DNA of 7,082 bases from Clostridia bacterium (lineage in GTDB: Bacteria; Bacillota; Clostridia; Oscillospirales; Acutalibacteraceae). The stretch's first letter is position 1, and each line of letters starts with the position of its first letter. Location of the stretch: the NCBI GenBank assembly GCA_017631745.1, contig JAGBSR010000215.1, forward strand, positions 1-7,082, read 5' to 3'. The notes below the pieces were generated by a model that worked only from the letters and a program-made list of their open reading frames with translations, did no database searches and was not told where the DNA came from. Below are positions 1-4,550 of this stretch, piece after piece. Made by a program: the position numbers and the translations under genes.

Positions 1-5
1 GGAGG
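1..5 (+). promoter_or_regulatory. Ribosome binding site of the fucosidase gene
   Basis: GGAGG at the first bases of the window lies 11 nt before the ATG at 17. This is a strong Shine-Dalgarno core with a slightly long spacer. It supports the ATG at 17 as the true start. The promoter, or any upstream operon gene, lies outside the window. Confidence 0.75.
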
Positions 6-16
6 ACGGGTAAAAT

Positions 17-1477
17 ATGAATAAAATTAAAATCGCAGACGCCTGGTGCCTTAGCAACAATGGTTATGAGCTTTACGGCAGAGAGACCGACAGACTTACC
101 AAGGTAACCCCCTCGGAAAGACAGCTTGAGTTTCTTGATATGAAATACTACAATTTCATCCATTTCGGTGTTAATACATTTTACAACCGCGAATGGGGCG
201 ACGGTAAAGAGAAACTTAAAAAGTTTAATCCCAAGCGCCTTGATACTGATCAGTGGTGCGAGATTCTCAAGGGTACGGGGAGCAAGGGTGTAATAATAAC
301 CGCCAAGCACCACGACGGCTTCTGTCTGTTTGATACAAAGTACACTCAGCACAATGTAATGAACACACCCTTTGGTAAGGATATTGTGAAAATGCTCAGT
401 GAGAGCTGTAAGAAGTACGGCCTGAAGCTTGGCATATATCTTTCTCCCTGGGACAGACACGAGGAGACATACGGTACTGAAAGTTATAATGATTTCTTTG
501 TAAATCAGCTCACAGAGCTTTGTCAGAACTACGGTGAGGTCTTTACCTTCTGGTTTGACGGAGCCTGCGGAGAGGGCAAAAACGGCAAAAAACAGATATA
601 TGATTGGGACAGATACTACAGTACCATCAGAAAATATCAGCCCGATGCGGTTATAACTATCTGCGGTCCCGATGTAAGATGGATAGGCAATGAGGGTGGT
701 AAGGTCAGAGAGTGCGAGTGGAGTGTAATTCCTGCGGAAAAAGACAGCAATAGCCTGATAATGGAAAACTCACAGACCGATGCAAAGCAGCTCAGAGAAA
801 TGGCTGAAAAGCTCGATGATTGCAGCAGTGACCTTGGCTCGAGAAAAATCCTCAGACACTTCAGAAACCTGGTTTTCAAGCCTGCTGAGGCTGATATATC
901 CATAACCTACGGTTGGTTCTATCACGATACACTTTATTATTTCCCAAGATTCAAAAGAAGCGCGAAATACCTTTCCGAAGTCTTTTTCAATACTGTCGGC
1001 GGTAACGCAAGTATGCTTCTCAATGTTCCGCCGAACACAGACGGACTTATCAGTGAAAGAGAAATCGAAACACTCAATGAGTTTACACGTCTGATAAAAG
1101 CACCCTTCAGAAATCCGATTACCGACGGCAGATTTTCAATGCTCAGACTCGACGGTAAGGTAAGACCTGTCAGAGATGGCTATTTTGATTTCGACGATGA
1201 CGAAACAGGCATAAAGGTGACAATTCCCGAAGGAAAGAAGCTCATAAGCATCTATATGGAAGAAGACCTGAAATTCTCTCAGAGAGTGGAAGAATTCAAA
1301 GTATATGCCAAATATCAGGGCGACGGTGCATATTATGAGATTTACAGCGGTACCGTTATTGGCTCAGGTAAAATTATAAGATTCCCTGCCGCCGTAGGAG
1401 CAGAAGAAATAATAATAACACCCACTCAGACAAGAAAGAACCCTATACTTAAAAAGGTATTGATATTCGCAAAATAA
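17..1477 (+). CDS. Alpha-L-fucosidase, glycoside hydrolase family 29 (subfamily B-like)
   Basis: A complete 486-residue retaining exo-glycosidase that removes terminal alpha-linked L-fucose from glycans. The sequence shows the GH29 (beta/alpha)8 signature blocks in order: HFGVNTF (49-55) followed by REWGDG, TAKHHDGF (95-102), GIYLSPWDRHE, then FWFDGACGEG, in which D181 is the expected catalytic nucleophile. The segment GPDVRWIGNEGG follows; E226, 45 residues after the nucleophile, is the likely acid/base by spacing. ECEWSV and GWFYH further on are also typical. The REWGDG and WIGNEGG blocks resemble subfamily B, whose known members prefer alpha-1,3/1,4 fucose as in Lewis-type glycans; this substrate is inferred. 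The C-terminal ~120 residues look like the family's beta-sandwich. There is no signal peptide and no appended carbohydrate-binding or F5/8C domain, so it probably acts in the cytoplasm on imported oligosaccharides. It is followed by its own terminator and is convergent with the next operon. Confidence 0.93.
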   Translation: MNKIKIADAWCLSNNGYELYGRETDRLTKVTPSERQLEFLDMKYYNFIHFGVNTFYNREWGDGKEKLKKFNPKRLDTDQWCEILKGTGSKGVIITAKHHDGFCLFDTKYTQHNVMNTPFGKDIVKMLSESCKKYGLKLGIYLSPWDRHEETYGTESYNDFFVNQLTELCQNYGEVFTFWFDGACGEGKNGKKQIYDWDRYYSTIRKYQPDAVITICGPDVRWIGNEGGKVRECEWSVIPAEKDSNSLIMENSQTDAKQLREMAEKLDDCSSDLGSRKILRHFRNLVFKPAEADISITYGWFYHDTLYYFPRFKRSAKYLSEVFFNTVGGNASMLLNVPPNTDGLISEREIETLNEFTRLIKAPFRNPITDGRFSMLRLDGKVRPVRDGYFDFDDDETGIKVTIPEGKKLISIYMEEDLKFSQRVEEFKVYAKYQGDGAYYEIYSGTVIGSGKIIRFPAAVGAEEIIITPTQTRKNPILKKVLIFAK

Positions 1478-1482
1478 ATTAA

Positions 1483-1520
1483 AGGACAGCGGTTAATCTG
1501 AACTGCTGTCCTGTTTATTT
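1483..1520 (+). terminator. Rho-independent terminator after the fucosidase gene
   Basis: A 12-bp stem with arms 1483-1494 and 1501-1512 contains one G-U wobble, closes a 6-nt loop (AATCTG), and is followed by GTTTATTT. It starts 6 nt after the fucosidase stop codon. Read on the minus strand the same hairpin is followed by TTTAATTTATTTT, so it may terminate in both directions. Confidence 0.85.
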
Positions 1521-1521
1521 G

Positions 1522-1554
1522 CAAAATATAAGAGGCTGTCGTGTGACAGCCTCT
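1522..1554 (-). terminator. Rho-independent terminator of the minus-strand membrane-protein operon
   Basis: A perfect 10-bp stem (arms 1531-1540 and 1545-1554) has a 4-nt loop. On the minus strand it is followed by the T-rich tail TATATTTTGC. It lies 15 nt beyond the stop codon of the membrane-protein gene ending at 1570. On the plus strand no U-tract follows, so it fits best as the minus-strand terminator, back to back with the fucosidase terminator. Confidence 0.8.
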
Positions 1555-1569
1555 ATATAATGGTTGTAA

Positions 1570-2223
1570 TTATACCTTCTTAAGCTTATACATTACGTGA
1601 GCGCCGAGCATTGAAAGCACAACACCAATGGGGATGAGTACGCCGATACCGGGGTCAACGAAGAAGAGAAGAAGGGTAACTGCAGCGATGGGGAAGAATG
1701 AAATCTTCCAGTGCTTAACGAAGTAGGTTGCTGCAAGGGAGCCGAAGATAGTATAGGTTACCTGCTGGAATGCGGGAGCAAATGTGTCACTTGACATAAT
1801 CTCTGAGAATTTGGGATTGAATGCGAAGATGAGCACAAACACAGCAATAATAATTGTTGTGGTTATTGTTGAAGCCGCAATAGCGATTGTTGTGATAACT
1901 TCGCCCTCTTCGGTATTAGCCTTAACCTTAGCATTTTCCATAGCGTTGAGAGCGCAGGGCATCTTAAGGTTCATAATGTTACCTGATACGAATGAGAGAT
2001 ATGTGCCGCCTGCACCGAGCATGGGTGAGTAAGCAACAACCTCAACGATACCTGTAACAAAGAAGAATGCTATTGAAGCAACACCCTTACCGACAATAGC
2101 GGGGTCGGGCCATACATTAAGATGAAGACAGATAGCAACGGGGATGCAGATGAAGAATGCAAGTGATGCGATGCACCAGATTCTGCCCCATGAATGAATT
2201 TTGTCCATATAATTCTTATTCAT
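1570..2223 (-). CDS. Polytopic membrane protein, probable second subunit of a DUF5058-associated transporter
   Basis: A 217-residue integral membrane protein of unknown function. Hydrophobic segments at about 13-34, 44-66, 110-136, 149-169, 173-189 and 190-212 suggest six membrane spans. Between spans 2 and 3 lies a Gly/Ser-rich stretch (about 66-92, with SPMLGAGGTYLSF and SGNIMNLKMPCA) that looks like a substrate-binding or re-entrant loop; that reading is an inference. Then comes an acidic loop (NTEEGE). The start was set at the ATG at 2223 because AAAGGAG (2232-2238) lies 8 nt before it. A TTG six codons upstream would put the Shine-Dalgarno inside the coding region. It begins 18 nt after the stop of the DUF5058-like gene, so the two are co-transcribed and probably form one complex. 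No catalytic motif is visible. The substrate is unknown. Confidence 0.75.
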   Translation of the reverse strand: MNKNYMDKIHSWGRIWCIASLAFFICIPVAICLHLNVWPDPAIVGKGVASIAFFFVTGIVEVVAYSPMLGAGGTYLSFVSGNIMNLKMPCALNAMENAKVKANTEEGEVITTIAIAASTITTTIIIAVFVLIFAFNPKFSEIMSSDTFAPAFQQVTYTIFGSLAATYFVKHWKISFFPIAAVTLLLFFVDPGIGVLIPIGVVLSMLGAHVMYKLKKV

Positions 2224-2231
2224 AATAGCAA

Positions 2232-2238
2232 CTCCTTT
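2232..2238 (-). promoter_or_regulatory. Ribosome binding site that decides the start of the second membrane-protein gene
   Basis: AAAGGAG on the minus strand lies 8 nt before the ATG at 2223. Its ideal spacing to this ATG and its position just inside the possible TTG start at 2241 favour the ATG, shortening the protein from 223 to 217 residues. Confidence 0.8.
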
Positions 2239-2241
2239 CAA

Positions 2242-3021
2242 TTAATAACGCCATTCGATGGCTGCAATTTCAGGTAAGAAGCTGTTGATAAGCACAACTA
2301 TTACCATAGCAAGAACCATACTTAAGGGCATTGCGAGAGCCTCAATCCAGTTCTTTTTGAGCTTCTTGTTGAGAAGAGTGAAGAAGAGCATAAAGCCGAT
2401 TGAAGCAACGAGAGCTGCCAGTGAAAGCACACCTGCGCCGTCGCCGATGATAGCTTCCTTAGCATTACCTGTGCCTGCAAGGCCTCTGCCGATAAAAGCA
2501 GAAATAAGACCGATGAAAGCAGCTGCGGTCATAACATCCATCCACTTTGAATTCTTTGAAGCAACATCTGAAACGCCCTTCTGAATTTTCTTGAGGATGA
2601 TGGGGATGAGAATAAGAGGAAGAATACTGCCGAGAGTCATAACCCAAGAAATTGCAGCAAAAATTTCGGGGTCTGTAATAGCCTGAGAAATACCGCCTGT
2701 CATACCTGCAGCCTCAAGAGCAGCAATAGCGGCAGTGGTCTCATACTGGATTGCGCCGATAACGGTAAGTCTGATCCAGGGGAGAACATAACCCAGAGCA
2801 ACTGAAAGAGTGATTACAGTTATAGCGATACCGATTGCAGGAGCAAATGAGAAGATAGCGCTTGATGTAACTGCATTTTTGAGCTTGTCCGTTGTAATGC
2901 CGAGCTCTTTACCGCGTGTCCACGCCTTTTTCATAAAGAAAAGAGACTGTGCACAAACAAAAACGATAACAGCAAGAATTACAAGGTACATAAAGCCGTC
3001 TGATTTAAAATCTGAAAACAT
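2242..3021 (-). CDS. DUF5058 family-like integral membrane protein, probable transporter subunit
   Basis: A 259-residue protein with about six hydrophobic segments (10-30, 51-80, 121-143, 161-183, 195-217, 226-250). The conserved-looking core is the second span and following loop (FSFAPAIGIAITVITLS, then PWIRLTVIGAIQYETTAA at about 81-98), which I recognise by recall as the pattern of DUF5058 proteins of Bacillota; no database check was possible. A glycine-rich GRGLAGTGNAKEA stretch follows span 4. No signal peptide, ATPase, kinase or peptidase motif is present. The start at 3021 has GGAGG 7 nt upstream (3029-3033) and a strong promoter. The next gene follows after 18 nt and is a similarly sized membrane protein, so a heteromeric secondary transporter is the most economical reading. 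The substrate is unknown, and the link to the convergent fucosidase gene is not supported because each has its own terminator. Confidence 0.78.
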   Translation of the reverse strand: MFSDFKSDGFMYLVILAVIVFVCAQSLFFMKKAWTRGKELGITTDKLKNAVTSSAIFSFAPAIGIAITVITLSVALGYVLPWIRLTVIGAIQYETTAAIAALEAAGMTGGISQAITDPEIFAAISWVMTLGSILPLILIPIILKKIQKGVSDVASKNSKWMDVMTAAAFIGLISAFIGRGLAGTGNAKEAIIGDGAGVLSLAALVASIGFMLFFTLLNKKLKKNWIEALAMPLSMVLAMVIVVLINSFLPEIAAIEWRY

Positions 3022-3028
3022 ACTTTAA

Positions 3029-3033
3029 CCTCC
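3029..3033 (-). promoter_or_regulatory. Ribosome binding site of the DUF5058-like gene
   Basis: GGAGG on the minus strand, 7 nt before the ATG at 3021. It fixes the start of the DUF5058-like gene. Confidence 0.85.
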
Positions 3034-3055
3034 GCTTTCAAAATAGTTCTTGTTT

Positions 3056-3084
3056 ATCATAACATTTAAGCCGTAAATAGTCAA
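3056..3084 (-). promoter_or_regulatory. Sigma-A-type promoter of the membrane-protein operon
   Basis: On the minus strand, TTGACT (3079-3084) and TATGAT (3056-3061) are separated by exactly 17 bp. Each box differs from the TTGACA/TATAAT consensus at one base. Transcription would start near 3049, giving a leader of about 28 nt before the ATG at 3021, with no room for a riboswitch. This suggests vegetative expression. Confidence 0.82.
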
Positions 3085-3115
3085 CAAATAACGGCAAAAT
3101 TCTCCCATAAATATG

Positions 3116-3143
3116 TAGTATTACCGGACTGCTTTTATACATA
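3116..3143 (+). promoter_or_regulatory. Candidate sigma-E-like promoter of the sporulation gene pair
   Basis: TAGTATT (3116-3122) and TATACATA (3136-3143), 13 bp apart, resemble the mother-cell sigma-E boxes KMATATT and CATACANT with one and two mismatches. No good sigma-A pair was found at this position. The call is favoured by the fact that spoIVF is sigma-E-controlled in Bacillus subtilis. The match is short, in A/T-rich sequence, and could be chance. Confidence 0.3.
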
Positions 3144-3153
3144 TAAATTATAT

Positions 3154-3159
3154 GGTGAT
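3154..3159 (+). promoter_or_regulatory. Ribosome binding site deciding the M23 gene start
   Basis: GGTGAT matches the 3' end of the extended Shine-Dalgarno (GGAGGTGAT) and lies 4 nt before the ATG at 3164, a normal distance for this part of the motif. The ATG at 3152, 12 nt upstream and in frame, has only A/T-rich sequence before it. Confidence 0.55.
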
Positions 3160-3163
3160 GATA

Positions 3164-3958
3164 ATGAACGAAAACACAAAAAACAAAGCAGACAGCAAAA
3201 ATAAAAAACAAGACAGGTACACTGCCGTTTTGCTTGCAGGTATAGCTTCACTTATAATTATGCTACTTACCTTCAACCTTTTTGTTAAAGGTAATGACAG
3301 CGATTACAGTAAGCTTCAGACACTTCTCAGGCAGGAGCTTTTTACGGTCAGTGACATAGTTGAGACAGTTAAAAATTATTTCACCTCCGACAGCACTTGG
3401 GCGGTTTCGGGCAGTAATGTCACAGTTGTCAGCGAGCCTTATTCAGCTGAAGGGACAACGGAAAAAACTCAAGAGACAACCGAAGTTATGGGCGGCGAGG
3501 ATATGAATTTTTACGATGCTGTCAATAATACAAGCTTTTCTCCCATAAAAATAACATCGCCTGCTGTTTCGCCGATACAAGACGGCAGATATACCTCATA
3601 CTTCGGCTATCGAAATCACCCCATAACAGGGGAGTTTTCTTTTCATACGGGCATTGATATTGCCGCTCCGTCGGGGACTAAAATAAGAGCTGTATATAAC
3701 GGCAGAGTACTAAGAAAAGGTGAGGATGACAGAGCGGGAAAATATATTTTTTTAGAGCACGATGACGGCTTTGTAACCTTTTACTGCCATTGCAGTGAGA
3801 TATTGGCCGAGGTCGGCGCTGTAATCCGTCAGGGGGAAACAATAGCTAAGGTAGGCTCGACGGGTATGTCAACAGGACCACACCTGCATTTTGAAGTGAG
3901 AAAAAACAACATCAGATACAACCCTTTATATATTCTGAAAAATGACTCTGATTGTTAA
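3164..3958 (+). CDS. Membrane-anchored M23/LytM-fold metallopeptidase, SpoIVFA-like (alternatively SpoIIQ-like)
   Basis: A 264-residue protein: a Lys/Asn-rich cytoplasmic tail (1-18), one membrane span (about 20-42), a linker of about 90 residues rich in Thr, Ser and Glu, and a C-terminal M23 domain (about 137-258). The domain holds the full zinc-site set: H161 and D165 in FHTGIDIAAP, H209 in YCHCS, and the HLH pair H240/H242 in GPHLHFEV. Members with this set usually cut peptidoglycan peptides. The overlap with an M50 intramembrane protease gene points to the SpoIVFA role: in Bacillus subtilis that protein holds and restrains SpoIVFB in the outer forespore membrane. SpoIIQ has a similar layout and is the main alternative. 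The start at 3164 was chosen over 3152 because GGTGAT precedes it. The first gene of the downstream operon. Confidence 0.85.
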   Translation: MNENTKNKADSKNKKQDRYTAVLLAGIASLIIMLLTFNLFVKGNDSDYSKLQTLLRQELFTVSDIVETVKNYFTSDSTWAVSGSNVTVVSEPYSAEGTTEKTQETTEVMGGEDMNFYDAVNNTSFSPIKITSPAVSPIQDGRYTSYFGYRNHPITGEFSFHTGIDIAAPSGTKIRAVYNGRVLRKGEDDRAGKYIFLEHDDGFVTFYCHCSEILAEVGAVIRQGETIAKVGSTGMSTGPHLHFEVRKNNIRYNPLYILKNDSDC

Positions 3959-4547
3959 TGAAACCAAATATAATATAGACTTTACTTTCGCGCTGACTGT
4001 TACGCTTATGCTTATATTGTGCAGTGAAGAAACTGTTATAATATCGCTGTTTTCTTCTATGCTTCACGAGCTCGGTCACCTGATGCTTATGTTTCTTTTC
4101 CGTCAGAAGGTCATCTCGGTTACATTCGGTTGCTTCGGAGTACGCATAGAAAGACAGCTCAATCACAGCCTCAGCTATAAAAAAGAGGCACTCATTGCCC
4201 TTGGCGGTATAATGGTAAATTTTGTTATTGCGGGTATTTCTGCTCTTTGTTACTGCGTATATGCAAGTGACTTCGCTCTTAAACTTGCGGCAGTGAATAT
4301 ATTTATTGCACTTTTTAATATGATACCCGTTGATACTCTTGACATAGGCAGAGTTTTAAGATACACTTTATTATGCTATACAGATGAGGGAAAATGTCAG
4401 CGCACGGTTAATATTGTGTCGCTTGTTTTCGTAAATCTTCTGGTGGCAGGCTGTATTGTTTACTGCCTGTTCTTAGGCTTCAATATAAGCCTTATAGCAG
4501 TTACGGTCTATTTATATGTAATTACACTCTTTAAGAAATGGAGTTAG
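3942..4547 (+). CDS. M50 site-2 intramembrane metalloprotease, SpoIVFB-like
   Basis: A 201-residue polytopic protein with the M50 zinc motif HELGH (H42, E43, H46) inside a hydrophobic segment. The second motif, NMIPVDTLDIGRVL, supplies the third ligand D134; it reads LDIG where many members have LDGG. ALGGIMVNF (87-95) matches the conserved Gly-Asn loop. About five or six membrane spans are visible. In the SpoIVFB branch such proteases release pro-sigma-K from the mother-cell membrane late in sporulation; assignment to that branch rests on the preceding M23 partner and on size. Unlike Bacillus subtilis SpoIVFB, no C-terminal CBS domain follows the membrane part. The start at 3942 lies within the M23 gene (17-nt overlap) and has no good Shine-Dalgarno, which suggests translational coupling. 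The next gene begins 3 nt after the stop. Confidence 0.85.
   Translation: MTLIVNETKYNIDFTFALTVTLMLILCSEETVIISLFSSMLHELGHLMLMFLFRQKVISVTFGCFGVRIERQLNHSLSYKKEALIALGGIMVNFVIAGISALCYCVYASDFALKLAAVNIFIALFNMIPVDTLDIGRVLRYTLLCYTDEGKCQRTVNIVSLVFVNLLVAGCIVYCLFLGFNISLIAVTVYLYVITLFKKWS
4540..4543 (+). promoter_or_regulatory. Ribosome binding site of the radical SAM gene
   Basis: GGAG, lying in the last codons of the M50 gene, is 7 nt before the ATG at 4551 and supports that start. Confidence 0.7.
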
Positions 4548-4550
4548 AAT

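Noticed and set aside
637..903. Minus-strand open frame of 88 codons inside the fucosidase gene
   Set aside because: Low-complexity Ser/Leu-rich translation opposite conserved GH29 motifs, without ribosome site; a shadow frame.
2224..2241. Start of the second membrane protein at the TTG at 2241 (223 residues)
   Set aside because: It would place the AAAGGAG ribosome site inside the gene; the ATG at 2223 has ideal spacing to it.
1478..2241. Functional link between the fucosidase and the membrane-protein pair as a sugar uptake locus
   Set aside because: The genes are convergent with separate terminators and the pair shows no sugar-transporter motif; adjacency alone is not evidence.
2258..2584. 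Plus-strand open frame of 108 codons opposite the DUF5058-like gene
   Set aside because: Ala/Ile/Ser-rich antisense of a membrane protein gene, with no start signals; typical shadow.
3022..3163. Riboswitch or small RNA in the divergent intergenic region
   Set aside because: Only 142 nt, largely taken up by promoters; the minus-strand leader is about 28 nt and the plus-strand leader appears short. No stable conserved structure is visible.
3912..4166. Minus-strand open frame across the M23/M50 junction
   Set aside because: No ribosome site and it is opposite the conserved HELGH region; the overlap is better explained by coupled genes on the plus strand.
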